NCBI RefSeq assembly: GCF_035818635.1
Contig: NZ_JAYLLH010000019.1
Span: forward strand, 18,617 to 82,616
Reading direction: 5' to 3'
From: Mesobacterium_A hydrothermale
GTDB lineage: Bacteria; Pseudomonadota; Alphaproteobacteria; Rhodobacterales; Rhodobacteraceae
Length of the DNA: 64,000 nt
A program made the translations under genes and the position numbers. Below, piece after piece: positions 18,102 through 28,737 of this stretch. A model generated the notes under the pieces. The model saw nothing but the letters and a program-made list of their open reading frames with translations, was not told where the DNA came from and searched no databases. Position 1 is the stretch's first letter; every line of letters starts with the position of its first letter.

Positions 18102-19442
18102 ATGGCTGAACTGCTGATCCGAAATGCGACAACCGTCCTGACGATGGACGACGCCCGTACCGAATTGTCCGGGGCCGATGTGCTGATCCGCGACGGGGTG
18201 ATTGCGGGCGTGGGCCACGGGCTGGCCACCACCGGAGACACGGTCGACGGCGCGGGCTGCGTGGTGACGCCGGGGCTGGTGAACACGCATCACCACCTGT
18301 ACCAGACCCTGACCCGGGCGGTGCCCGGCGGGCAGGATGCGTTGCTTTTCGGCTGGTTGCAGACGCTTTACCCGATCTGGTCGCGTTTCGGGCCGGAAGA
18401 GATGTTCGTCTCGGCCCAGGTCGGGCTGGCCGAACTGGCGCTGTCGGGCTGTACGCTGACATCGGATCACCTGTATCTCTATCCCAACGGCGCGCGGCTG
18501 GACGATACGATCGCCGCCGCCCGCGAGATCGGTCTGCGGTTCCATCCGACGCGCGGTTCGATGAGCATCGGAGAATCCAAGGGCGGGTTGCCGCCGGATT
18601 CCCTTGTCGAAGACGAACGCGCGATCCTGGAGGACTGTATCCGGGTGGTCGATGCCTTTCACGATGCGTCGGAGGGTGCGATGGTGCGGGTCGGGCTTGC
18701 GCCTTGTTCGCCGTTCTCCGTCAGCCGCGACCTGATGCGCGACGCCGCGCTGCTGGCGCGGGACAAGGGGGTCACGTTGCACACGCACCTGGCCGAAAAC
18801 GACGAGGACATCGCCTATAGCGAGGCGCAGTTCGGCTGTCGCCCCGGCCAATATGCCGAAGACCTGGGCTGGACCGGGCCGGATGTCTGGCACGCCCATT
18901 GCGTGAAGCTCGACGGACAGGAAATCGACCTGTTTGCGCGCAGCGGCACCGGCGTGGCGCACTGCCCCTGTTCCAACTGCCGGTTGGGCAGCGGGATTGC
19001 CCCGGTGCGCGCCATGCGCGATGCAGGCGTCAAGGTCGGTCTGGGCGTCGATGGATCGGCCAGCAATGACAGCGGCAACCTGATTGCCGAGGCGCGTCAG
19101 GCGATGCTGTTGCAGCGGGTCAGCCGGGGGGCCGATGCGATGAGCGCGCGCGAGGCGCTGGAAATCGCCACGCGGGGCGGGGCGCAGGTACTGGGGCGGA
19201 ACGATTGCGGCCAGATCGCCGTGGGCAAGCGCGCCGATATCGCGATCTGGGACGTGACCGGTGTGGAAAGCGCGGGAAGCTGGGATCCGGCGGCGCTGTT
19301 GCTGGCCGGTCCGATGCGGGTGAAGCACTTGTTTGTCGAAGGCCGCGCGGTGGTTTGGGACGGGCAGATGACCGGCATTGATTTGCCGATCCTGATCGAA
19401 CGGCAAAACCGGTTGGCACACCGTCTGGCCGAGTCGCTATAG
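18102..19442 (+). CDS. 8-oxoguanine deaminase-like amidohydrolase
   Basis: 446 aa. ATG with GGAG 7 nt before it; a GTG two codons upstream is less well placed. Metal-dependent hydrolase of the TrzN/AtzB/8-oxoguanine deaminase group: NTHHHLYQTLTRA, THLAENDEDI, HAHCVKLDG and GVDGSASNDSGN carry the metal and catalytic residues. The close match of the HHHLYQTLTR region to Pseudomonas 8-oxoguanine deaminase favours that reaction (8-oxoguanine to urate). A guanine deaminase gene lies 1.1 kb downstream, fitting a purine-salvage neighbourhood. Confidence 0.8.
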   Translation: MAELLIRNATTVLTMDDARTELSGADVLIRDGVIAGVGHGLATTGDTVDGAGCVVTPGLVNTHHHLYQTLTRAVPGGQDALLFGWLQTLYPIWSRFGPEEMFVSAQVGLAELALSGCTLTSDHLYLYPNGARLDDTIAAAREIGLRFHPTRGSMSIGESKGGLPPDSLVEDERAILEDCIRVVDAFHDASEGAMVRVGLAPCSPFSVSRDLMRDAALLARDKGVTLHTHLAENDEDIAYSEAQFGCRPGQYAEDLGWTGPDVWHAHCVKLDGQEIDLFARSGTGVAHCPCSNCRLGSGIAPVRAMRDAGVKVGLGVDGSASNDSGNLIAEARQAMLLQRVSRGADAMSAREALEIATRGGAQVLGRNDCGQIAVGKRADIAIWDVTGVESAGSWDPAALLLAGPMRVKHLFVEGRAVVWDGQMTGIDLPILIERQNRLAHRLAESL

Positions 19443-19471
19443 TGGTGCCAGTCCACTTGAGGGGAGTGCCC

Positions 19472-19945
19472 GTGAAAATCCACCTGATAGCCGCCCTTGC
19501 CGGCAGCATCGCCCTTTCCGCCTGTGTTCCAGTGCCCGTTCCCGGCAGGGAAAAACCGGTGCAGGTGACGCCTGACACGACAAGCGCCGCGGGCCGGGCG
19601 ATCAATGCCTTTCGCACCGCGAACGGGCTGAGCGCGCTGGGGCATTCGGATACGCTGCAACGCGTGGCACAGGCCCATGCCGATGATATGGCAAGAACCG
19701 GTGTGTTATCGCACAAGGGCAGCGGGGGCAGCACGCCAGCGTCACGCGCGAAGGCTGCGGGCTATCGCTATTGCTCGATTGCCGAGAATATCGCCGAAGG
19801 GCCGCGGGATTTGGCGACGGCGATGAAACTTTGGGAAGAGTCCGGCCCGCATCGCGCCAATATGGTCAAGCCGGAACTGTCCGATTTCGCGATCGCGCAA
19901 AGTGGGGTTTACTGGGTGATGGTGCTGGGACGACCGGGCTGCTAA
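19472..19945 (+). CDS. CAP/SCP-domain lipoprotein
   Basis: 157 aa from a GTG with GGGGAG upstream; the GTG start gives a clean lipoprotein signal (IALSAC, Cys near residue 18). The CAP fold is shown by VAQAHADDMARTGVLSHKG, YRYCSIAENIAEG and LWEESGPHRANMVKPEL, followed by the usual final strand YWVMVLGRPGC. Bacterial CAP proteins are secreted or envelope-bound, with poorly known activity. It starts 29 nt after the deaminase stop and probably shares its transcript, ending at the terminator at 19975. Confidence 0.85.
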   Translation: MKIHLIAALAGSIALSACVPVPVPGREKPVQVTPDTTSAAGRAINAFRTANGLSALGHSDTLQRVAQAHADDMARTGVLSHKGSGGSTPASRAKAAGYRYCSIAENIAEGPRDLATAMKLWEESGPHRANMVKPELSDFAIAQSGVYWVMVLGRPGC

Positions 19946-19974
19946 GCGCCCGCAGTCTGTGGTCCTGATCCGGG

Positions 19975-20004
19975 AGGGACGGCATAACAGCCTGTCCCTT
20001 TTTC
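19975..20004 (+). terminator. Rho-independent terminator
   Basis: AGGGAC-GGC, a 6-nt loop, GCC-T-GTCCCT and a TTTTT run: a 9-bp stem with one bulge. It ends the transcript carrying the deaminase and the CAP lipoprotein. Confidence 0.8.
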
Positions 20005-20142
20005 CGTTCTGGCGCCGATGCGAAATGTGGGTCTGTGCGCCTTGGATGTGCCTGTACGAAAATACGCAGGCTGTACCTGAATTGAGTGAAATGTCTTGAG
20101 CGTTCGACTGATGCCCGTTTCCGAAGGGGCGTCAGTGATGAT

Positions 20143-20235
20143 TTATTCTGCGTAATCAGGCGCTTCGCTGTCGTTCCCGCCGAAAACTGCCAGGTCCAGA
20201 GCTGCAACTGTTGCCATGCCGATGAGGAAGATCAT
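20143..20235 (-). CDS. Candidate 30-residue membrane peptide
   Basis: A 31-codon frame in otherwise empty DNA. ATG is preceded by AGAAGGA at 8-nt spacing. The product starts with a hydrophobic stretch (MIFLIGMATVAALDLAVF) and ends acidic (NDSEAPDYAE). It resembles the short secreted or membrane peptides common in Rhodobacteraceae. Support is the strong ribosome site, the hydrophobic-then-acidic design and a structured leader just upstream. There is no homologue evidence available to me, so it remains a candidate. Confidence 0.45.
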   Translation of the reverse strand: MIFLIGMATVAALDLAVFGGNDSEAPDYAE

Positions 20236-20500
20236 TGTGTGTATCCTTCTGTATTCGGCCCCCAGGAACTGAATACGAAAAAGGCCGAATTGTGGCAAGC
20301 AAAAGTCGCGATTTCGACCTAATTTGCCTTGCTCGCCACAATTTTATATTAATTTCGAGATTAATGATGAAAATTCTCCAGAATTGTTGACTCTAATTCG
20401 AGGTTTATGGGGAAATGCGGAGAAATAATAGATTCGAAATCTGACCCATATGGGGCAATTGGGGCGCGCTCTGCCTTAATTCAAAGATGGGAGCCAGATA
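20236..20500. other. AT-rich island upstream of the 30-residue ORF
   Basis: No large gene. It is strongly AT-rich between about 20300 and 20450, unlike the flanks. It holds ATTAAT-TTCGAG-ATTAAT (20348-20365), AATTC-TCCA-GAATT and AGATT-CGA-AATCT, all short dyads. Likely a promoter/operator region; longer frames on either strand here look spurious in composition. Confidence 0.45.
20251..20290 (-). promoter_or_regulatory. Leader with two mutually exclusive hairpins
   Basis: On the minus strand, ATTCGGCC (20290-20283) can pair with GGCCGAAT (20260-20253); alternatively GTATTC (20276-20271) can pair with GAATAC (20256-20251). Both use the bases at 20253-20256, so only one can form. The second hairpin ends directly before the AGAAGGA ribosome site of the 30-residue ORF. 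Confidence 0.35.
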
Positions 20501-20501
20501 C

Positions 20502-20537
20502 AAAAAAGCCCCGACCACGAGCCGGGGCATCTTTTTT
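20502..20537 (-). terminator. Terminator of guanine deaminase gene
   Basis: On the minus strand, GCCCCGGCTCGTGGTCGGGGC forms a stem and is followed by TTTTTTG. It sits 13 nt after the guaD stop. Confidence 0.85.
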
Positions 20538-20550
20538 GCCATGGAGTTGG

Positions 20551-21837
20551 TCAGGCCGTCGCGCGGCCCGCGATCCAGACCTCCGCAACCGCCCGGTCGT
20601 CGCCCATCATGATGGTCGGAAACACCGCTTCCCAGATGTCGTCGGCGCAGGCGCTGCGTTGTGCGATGGCCATTGTCGAAGACAGGTCGAGCGCGATCAG
20701 GTCCGCTTCCATCCCCGGCGCGATCCGGCCGATCTTGTCGTCCAGCCCCAGTGACGCAGCCGACCCGGCGGTCGCCAACCACAGCAATTGCGCCGCGTGC
20801 AGCGGCGTGCCACGCAACTGCCCGATCTCGTAAGCCGCGGCCATGGTGCGCAGCATCGAAAAGGAGGACCCGCCGCCGGTGTCGGTGGCCAGCCCGACAC
20901 GCTGACCCGCGGTCATCAGCCCGGCCATGTCGAACAGGCCAGAGCCGATGAAGGTGTTGGACGTAGGGCAGTGCACCAGTGCCGCGCCGACCTCTTTCAG
21001 TCTGTCTTTTTCGCGCGGTTCCAGGTGGATGGCGTGGCCGTAAAGGCCGTTTGCCCCCAGCAGTCCGTGTTCTTCGTAGGTGTCAAGGTAATCGCGTGCC
21101 TCGGGGAACAGCGATTTGACCCAGGAGATTTCCTCGGTCTGTTCGCTCAGATGGGTCTGCATCAGGCAATCGGGGTGTTCGGCCCAAAGCGCGCCCAGTG
21201 CCGCCAACTGGTCGGGTGTCGATGTCGGCGAGAACCGGGGTGTGATGACGTAGGACAGCCGGTCAACCCCGTGCCAGCGGGTCAGCAGCGCCTTGCTGTC
21301 GTCATACGCCGATTGCGGCGTATCGCGCAGCTCTTCGGGTGCGTTGCGGTCCATGCATGTCTTGCCCGCCAGCATCCGTTGGCCGCTGTCCCGGGCCGCG
21401 GCAAAGAACGCGTCGACGCTTTCAGGGTGGATGGTGCAATAGCTGCACACCGTCGTCGTGCCATGCGCCCGGGTGAGCGCCAGGTAACTGTCGGCGACGG
21501 CACGGGCATATGCGGGATCGGAAAAGCGCATCTCCTCTGGGAAGGTATAGCTGTTCAGCCAGTCGATCAGCCGCTTGCCCCAACTGGCGATCATCCGCGT
21601 CTGGGGATAGTGCACATGCGCGTCGATGAACCCCGGCAGGATCAGGTGGCGGCCCATATCCTGCACCGTGGCTTGCGGGTAGTGCGGCAAAAGCGAGTCG
21701 GCCGGGCCGGTGGCCACGATCACCCCGTCTTCGACAATCACCGCGCCACGAGGCTCGACATGGGCGGCGGACACCGGGTCTTCTTCAAAGGGCTGGGCCC
21801 GATAGGTCAGCACCTGTCCCAAGATGGCTGTGGTCAT
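20551..21837 (-). CDS. guaD: Guanine deaminase
   Basis: 428 aa. Converts guanine to xanthine. Amidohydrolase motifs are complete: PGFIDAHVHYPQT (zinc His-x-His), TCMDRNAPEELRDT, MQTHLSEQTEE, GHAIHLEPRE and ATDTGGGSSFSMLRTM. TCMDRNAP and the SEQ motif are diagnostic for guanine deaminase over other family members. Monocistronic, with its own terminator; divergent from mgtE. Confidence 0.95.
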   Translation of the reverse strand: MTTAILGQVLTYRAQPFEEDPVSAAHVEPRGAVIVEDGVIVATGPADSLLPHYPQATVQDMGRHLILPGFIDAHVHYPQTRMIASWGKRLIDWLNSYTFPEEMRFSDPAYARAVADSYLALTRAHGTTTVCSYCTIHPESVDAFFAAARDSGQRMLAGKTCMDRNAPEELRDTPQSAYDDSKALLTRWHGVDRLSYVITPRFSPTSTPDQLAALGALWAEHPDCLMQTHLSEQTEEISWVKSLFPEARDYLDTYEEHGLLGANGLYGHAIHLEPREKDRLKEVGAALVHCPTSNTFIGSGLFDMAGLMTAGQRVGLATDTGGGSSFSMLRTMAAAYEIGQLRGTPLHAAQLLWLATAGSAASLGLDDKIGRIAPGMEADLIALDLSSTMAIAQRSACADDIWEAVFPTIMMGDDRAVAEVWIAGRATA

Positions 21838-21963
21838 GACTGCTCCTGTTGTGCGCAGGTGAACCTAGGCGGCACCGGTTCAAAGGTAAATTCAGATCCG
21901 CCCTATTGCTTTCTTGATCCATTCAATAGAGTTGCTTGGAAAAGTGAAGAAAAAGGGGGCGCC

Positions 21964-23361
21964 ATGACCGACGAACCCGCCGAACTCGTGGAAGAGCGCG
22001 AGGAAGAGGCAGATGACAGCTATGCCCTGCCGCGCAAGGCTGTCGCGCAGATTCTGTATGCCGTCGATACAAACGACCGCGATCAGCTGATCGAGCTGAT
22101 GGAGCCGCTGCACGCGGCCGACATCGCCGACATGCTGGAACAGATCAACGCCTTCGACCGGATGCGGCTGATCAAGCTGTACGACCGGGAATTCGACGGC
22201 GAGATCCTGTCGGAACTCGACGAAGCGATCCGCGAAGAGGTCATCGGCATCCTGCGACCCGAGGTCCTGGCCGAAGCGGTCCGGGAAATGGACAGCGATG
22301 ACGTTGTCGACCTACTGGAAGATCTGGAAGAGGAACAGCAGGAAGCGATCCTTGAGGTCCTGGAAGACGCCGACCGGGTGGCTGTCGAGCAGTCGCTGAC
22401 CTATCCGGAATACTCTGCCGGGCGCCTGATGCAGCGCGAAGTGGTGATGGCGCCCGAACATTGGAACGTGGGCGAGGCAATCGATTATCTTCGGAATACC
22501 GAGGACCTGCCCGAGCAGTTCTATCATGTGATCCTTGTCGACCCGAAACTGCGCCCGGTCGCGAACGTCACGTTGGGGCGGTTGATGTCGTCACGGCGCG
22601 AGGTGCTGCTTGGTTCGATCGCCGAGGATACGTTTCACATCATCCCGGTGACCCGGCCAGAGTCCGAGGTCGCCTATGCGTTCAACCAGTATCACCTGAT
22701 CTCGGCCCCGGTGGTGGATGAAAATGACCGGCTTGTGGGGGTGATCACCATCGACGACGCCATGGCGGTGCTGGACGACGAACATGAGGAAGACATCCTG
22801 CGCCTCGCCGGTGTGGGTGAGGAAAGCCGTCTGTCGGACAGCATTCTTGAAACAACCAAGCTGCGTTTCCCCTGGCTGGCGGTGAATCTTTTGACGGCCG
22901 TGTTGGCGTCGCTTGTGATCGCGCAGTTCGAAGCGGCGATTACGCAGGTGGTGGCCTTGGCGGTGCTGATGCCCATCGTGGCATCCATGGGCGGCAATGC
23001 CGGTACCCAATCGCTGACCGTCGCGGTGCGTGCGCTGGCCACGAAGGACCTGACCGGGTCCAACGTCTGGCGGGTGATCCGACGCGAGGCGTTCGTGGGG
23101 TTGGTCAATGGCGTTGCATTTGCGGTCATCATGGCGTTGGTCGGATTCTTCTGGTTCGGCTCGCCGCAACTGGGCGCGGTGATTGCGGCGGCGATGATCA
23201 TCAACCTTGTGGTTGCGGGGCTTGCCGGCATCATGATCCCGGTCATCCTGGAAAAGGCAGGGGTCGACCCGGCACTGGCCTCTGGCGCCTTCGTGACGAC
23301 GGTCACGGATGTGGTCGGGTTCTTTGCATTCCTGGGGCTGGCCGTGGTGGTGCTGCTATGA
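21964..23361 (+). CDS. mgtE: Magnesium transporter MgtE
   Basis: 465 aa; start at the ATG after AAGGGGGCGCC. Domain order is the standard one: acidic N-domain of helical repeats (to about residue 135), two CBS domains (about 140-265), a plug helix, then five membrane spans from about residue 285. The pore signature MPIVASMGGNAGTQSL is present. MgtE closes when cytosolic Mg2+ binds the acidic N and CBS domains. Its stop overlaps the next start by four bases. Confidence 0.95.
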   Translation: MTDEPAELVEEREEEADDSYALPRKAVAQILYAVDTNDRDQLIELMEPLHAADIADMLEQINAFDRMRLIKLYDREFDGEILSELDEAIREEVIGILRPEVLAEAVREMDSDDVVDLLEDLEEEQQEAILEVLEDADRVAVEQSLTYPEYSAGRLMQREVVMAPEHWNVGEAIDYLRNTEDLPEQFYHVILVDPKLRPVANVTLGRLMSSRREVLLGSIAEDTFHIIPVTRPESEVAYAFNQYHLISAPVVDENDRLVGVITIDDAMAVLDDEHEEDILRLAGVGEESRLSDSILETTKLRFPWLAVNLLTAVLASLVIAQFEAAITQVVALAVLMPIVASMGGNAGTQSLTVAVRALATKDLTGSNVWRVIRREAFVGLVNGVAFAVIMALVGFFWFGSPQLGAVIAAAMIINLVVAGLAGIMIPVILEKAGVDPALASGAFVTTVTDVVGFFAFLGLAVVVLL

Positions 23362-23912
23362 CACTGGAGGAGGTCAAGAAGGCCGCGCGCAAGGCGGCCT
23401 TTGCCCGCCGCAAGGCGGCCCATGCCGCTGATCCCGGCACCGGGGCAGGGGTTCTGTCCAGTTTGCTGGCGGGCTATCGCGGCGTGCCGCTGTCGGGTTA
23501 CATGCCGATCCGGTCCGAGATCGATCCGCTGCCCGCAATGGCAGAAGCCGCCGCCCATGGCCCGGTCGGTATCCCGGTGATCGACGGGGCCGGACTGCCG
23601 TTGCGCTTTGCCCGGTGGGAACCGGACATGCCACTGGTCGACGGACCGTTTGGCGCGCGCATCCCCGAGGTGCCAGAGTTTTTCGACCCGGAAATCCTGA
23701 TCGTGCCATTGGTGGCGTTTTCCCGGACGGGCGGGCGGTTGGGCTATGGCGGTGGGTTCTATGACCGGACGCTGGAACGGCTACGGGCGAAACGCCCGAC
23801 GCTGGCCGTGGGCTTTGCCTATGCCGCACAGGAAGACGCGGACATCTCGCTGGAGCCGACTGACCAGCCGCTCGATATGATCGTGACCGAATCAGAGGTG
23901 CTGACCCCCTGA
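23358..23912 (+). CDS. 5-formyltetrahydrofolate cyclo-ligase
   Basis: 184 aa. ATP-dependent conversion of 5-formyl-THF to 5,10-methenyl-THF. The N-terminal basic helix (KKAARKAAFARRKAAH), SGYMPIRSEIDPLP and the ATP/substrate loop GRLGYGGGFYDRTLERL are typical. It overlaps mgtE by ATGA and is therefore translationally coupled to it. A gap of 77 nt separates it from ccmC. Confidence 0.93.
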   Translation: MTLEEVKKAARKAAFARRKAAHAADPGTGAGVLSSLLAGYRGVPLSGYMPIRSEIDPLPAMAEAAAHGPVGIPVIDGAGLPLRFARWEPDMPLVDGPFGARIPEVPEFFDPEILIVPLVAFSRTGGRLGYGGGFYDRTLERLRAKRPTLAVGFAYAAQEDADISLEPTDQPLDMIVTESEVLTP

Positions 23913-23989
23913 CGGGGTGTGGCATTTGGCGGGGGGCACGGACGGAAATTTGAATTGCAGTGGCCCGCAATCACGGCTACCTGAGGCCC

Positions 23990-24718
23990 ATGTCGATCTG
24001 GGAATATGCAAATCCGGTCAAGTTCATCCGCACGGCGGATCGCCTGCTGCCTTGGGTCTCCGGGCTGGCAGTGATCACGCTTGCCGTGGGCCTGATCTGG
24101 GGATTTTTCTTTACGCCGGAAGATTACCGTCAAGGCTCGACGGTCAAGATCTTCTACATTCACGTCCCCGCCGCGATGATGGCGATCAACATCTGGGTCA
24201 TGATGCTGGTGGCATCGCTGATCTGGATCGTGCGTCGGCACCATGTTAGCGCGCTGGCCGCCCGCGCCGCTGCACCGATTGGTGCGGTGATGACGCTGAT
24301 CGCGCTGGCCACTGGTGCGATCTGGGGGCAACCGATGTGGGGCACATGGTGGGCCTGGGATCCGCGGCTGACCAGCTTTCTGATCCTCTTCCTGTTCTAC
24401 CTTGGGTACATGGCGCTGTGGTCGGCCATTGAAAACGATGACACGGCCGCCGATCTGACTTCGATCCTGTGTCTTGTCGGCTCGGTCTTTGCGCTGCTCA
24501 GCCGCTATGCGGTGCTGTTCTGGAATCAGGGGCTGCACCAAGGGGCGTCTTTGTCGATTGACAAGGAAGAGAACGTTGCCGACGTGTTCTGGTACCCGGC
24601 TTTGGTCAGCATCGCGGGTTTCATGCTGTTGTTCATCGCACTGGTGCTGCTGCGCACCCAGACAGAAATTCGCGCCCGGCGAACCCGCGCGCTTCTGGCC
24701 CGGGAGCGCCAGGCATGA
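23990..24718 (+). CDS. ccmC: Cytochrome c maturation heme-handling protein CcmC
   Basis: 242 aa with six membrane spans. The WWD signature GTWWAWDPRLTS (near residue 120) and external histidines near the second span and before the last hold heme for transfer to CcmE. Start at the ATG after CTGAGG gives MSIWEYANPVKF, the usual N-terminus in this group. The stop overlaps ccmD by four bases. Equivalent to helC of Rhodobacter. Confidence 0.95.
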   Translation: MSIWEYANPVKFIRTADRLLPWVSGLAVITLAVGLIWGFFFTPEDYRQGSTVKIFYIHVPAAMMAINIWVMMLVASLIWIVRRHHVSALAARAAAPIGAVMTLIALATGAIWGQPMWGTWWAWDPRLTSFLILFLFYLGYMALWSAIENDDTAADLTSILCLVGSVFALLSRYAVLFWNQGLHQGASLSIDKEENVADVFWYPALVSIAGFMLLFIALVLLRTQTEIRARRTRALLARERQA

Positions 24719-24873
24719 TGCCGGAACTTGGAAAATACGCTGTCTACGTGTTGTCATCCTATGCGGTGACGCTGGTGCTGATGATCGGTTTGGTCGTGCT
24801 GAGCATCGCCCGGTCGCGCCGCGTGCGCGCAGAGTTGGACAAGGTCGAGAAAAGGATCAAGGGCAATGGCTAA
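24715..24873 (+). CDS. ccmD: Heme exporter protein CcmD
   Basis: 52 aa. One membrane span (YVLSSYAVTLVLMIGLVVL) followed by a basic tail with KVEKRIK. CcmD joins CcmABC to release CcmE loaded with heme. Placement is decisive: ATGA overlap with ccmC and 8-nt overlap with ccmG. A second ATG at 24718 is an alternative start. Confidence 0.92.
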   Translation: MMPELGKYAVYVLSSYAVTLVLMIGLVVLSIARSRRVRAELDKVEKRIKGNG

Positions 24874-25411
24874 GATTTCGCCCCTGATGATCGTGCCGCC
24901 CCTGCTTTTCGCGGCGTTCGCCGGAATGGCGTGGTGGGGCATGAAGGAAAACACCGGCAGCCGCGAACTGCCGTCGACCCGCATCGGCCAACCCGCGCCG
25001 ACCGTCAGTGCCGGGCCGCTTGGCTCTTATCCGCAGGTCACGCAGGACACGCTGACCACGGGTGAAGTGACGCTGGTCAATTTCTGGGCTACCTGGTGCC
25101 CGCCCTGTCGCGCCGAACACCCCAAGCTGCTGGAAATGCAGACGCAAGGGCTGCGCATCGTGGGGATCAACGTCAAGGACAGCGAAAGCGCCGCGCGCGG
25201 CTATCTTGATGAAGAGGGCAATCCGTTCATGGCGTTGGGGTTTGACCCGCAGGGGCGCATGGCGATTGACTGGGGCGTGACCGGGCAGCCGGAAACGTTC
25301 ATCATCAGCGGCGATGGCACCGTGCTGTTCCGGTTCTCTGGTCCGCTGGTCGGAAGCGATTACGAACAGCGGTTCTTGCCGCAGTTGCAAAAGGCCCTGG
25401 GCGCAAGCTGA
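24866..25411 (+). CDS. ccmG: Thiol:disulfide oxidoreductase CcmG/DsbE
   Basis: 181 aa. N-terminal membrane anchor (residues 5-25), then a periplasmic thioredoxin fold with WATWCPPC (Cys78, Cys81) and the cis-Pro region GVTGQPETFII. It reduces apocytochrome c or CcmH. Equivalent to helX. A strong terminator closes the operon 30 nt after the stop. Confidence 0.95.
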   Translation: MAKISPLMIVPPLLFAAFAGMAWWGMKENTGSRELPSTRIGQPAPTVSAGPLGSYPQVTQDTLTTGEVTLVNFWATWCPPCRAEHPKLLEMQTQGLRIVGINVKDSESAARGYLDEEGNPFMALGFDPQGRMAIDWGVTGQPETFIISGDGTVLFRFSGPLVGSDYEQRFLPQLQKALGAS

Positions 25412-25442
25412 TCCAGCCCGCCCGGTCCTGTCGGAAAAACGA

Positions 25443-25478
25443 AAAACGCGCCACCCAAACGGGAGGCGCGTTTTTTTT
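25443..25478 (+). terminator. Rho-independent terminator after ccmG
   Basis: ACGCGCC-A-CCC-AAAC-GGG-A-GGCGCGT followed by seven T. The A/A mismatch splits two perfect stems. It ends the operon running from mgtE or ccmC. Confidence 0.9.
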
Positions 25479-25497
25479 GTTCATCTATTCAAGCGTC

Positions 25498-25602
25498 TTA
25501 GCGCATGTGGTGCAGCGCCGCGGTGTCAAAAGTTCCGACAAATCCGCTTGCGACTGCCAGCACCAGAAGGGCGCCTGCCTGAACAATTGACAGGGTTTTC
25601 AT
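25498..25602 (-). CDS. Candidate 34-residue exported or membrane peptide
   Basis: A 35-codon frame with GAGG 8 nt before the ATG. The sequence is built like a signal peptide: MKTLSIVQ, a hydrophobic core GALLVLAVASGFVG, then a polar end with HHMR. It lies between two terminators, of ccmG and acnA, so it would need its own promoter. The design and ribosome site support it; homology cannot be checked here. From about 25603 to 25772 I see no other gene. Confidence 0.45.
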   Translation of the reverse strand: MKTLSIVQAGALLVLAVASGFVGTFDTAALHHMR

Positions 25603-25772
25603 TGCGAATGCCTCTAGGTTCCGTTCCTGAGACCGAGATGTATGCTGCGGTGCAAAAAGAAAAGGGACGACTGAGGGGGTGCGACCAAATGGGTCAGCCC
25701 TGTTTACTTAACTGTTGAAAAATCCGGCGGCACGCTCTTGCCGGGCCCGTGCCGTGTGCACGGGCCGAAACG

Positions 25773-25806
25773 AAAACGCCGGCCCGTGAGCGGGGCCGGC
25801 GTTTCT
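25773..25806 (-). terminator. Terminator of acnA
   Basis: AACGCCGGCCC, a short loop, then GGGCCGGCGTTTTCG on the minus strand, about 25 nt after the acnA stop. Strong 11-bp stem. Confidence 0.85.
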
Positions 25807-25832
25807 GGTTTGAAGCCCAGGCGGATCCTGGA

Positions 25833-28520
<2,688 letters not shown>

Positions 28521-28737
28521 GGCTGGGCTCCCAGGTTGCAGGTCGATGTTTGACTGCTTACTGCCCTAAGGGACCACTCTGATCAAGAGGGCTCGCGCAG
28601 TTTTTGTATACTATCGCACACAAAGTCGCAGCGCACGCGCAGCAAACACTCTTGCTGGCTCTCGCAAAACCTTGATTGGTTATTTCAGAGACGTTTCAGT
28701 ATCCCATGCAAGGGGACCACAACTGAACAGGATGGAT

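Noticed and set aside
20086..20322. 78-codon plus-strand frame in the AT-rich spacer
   Set aside because: No ribosome site, odd Cys/His-rich sequence and no family; the opposite-strand 30-codon ORF is better supported.
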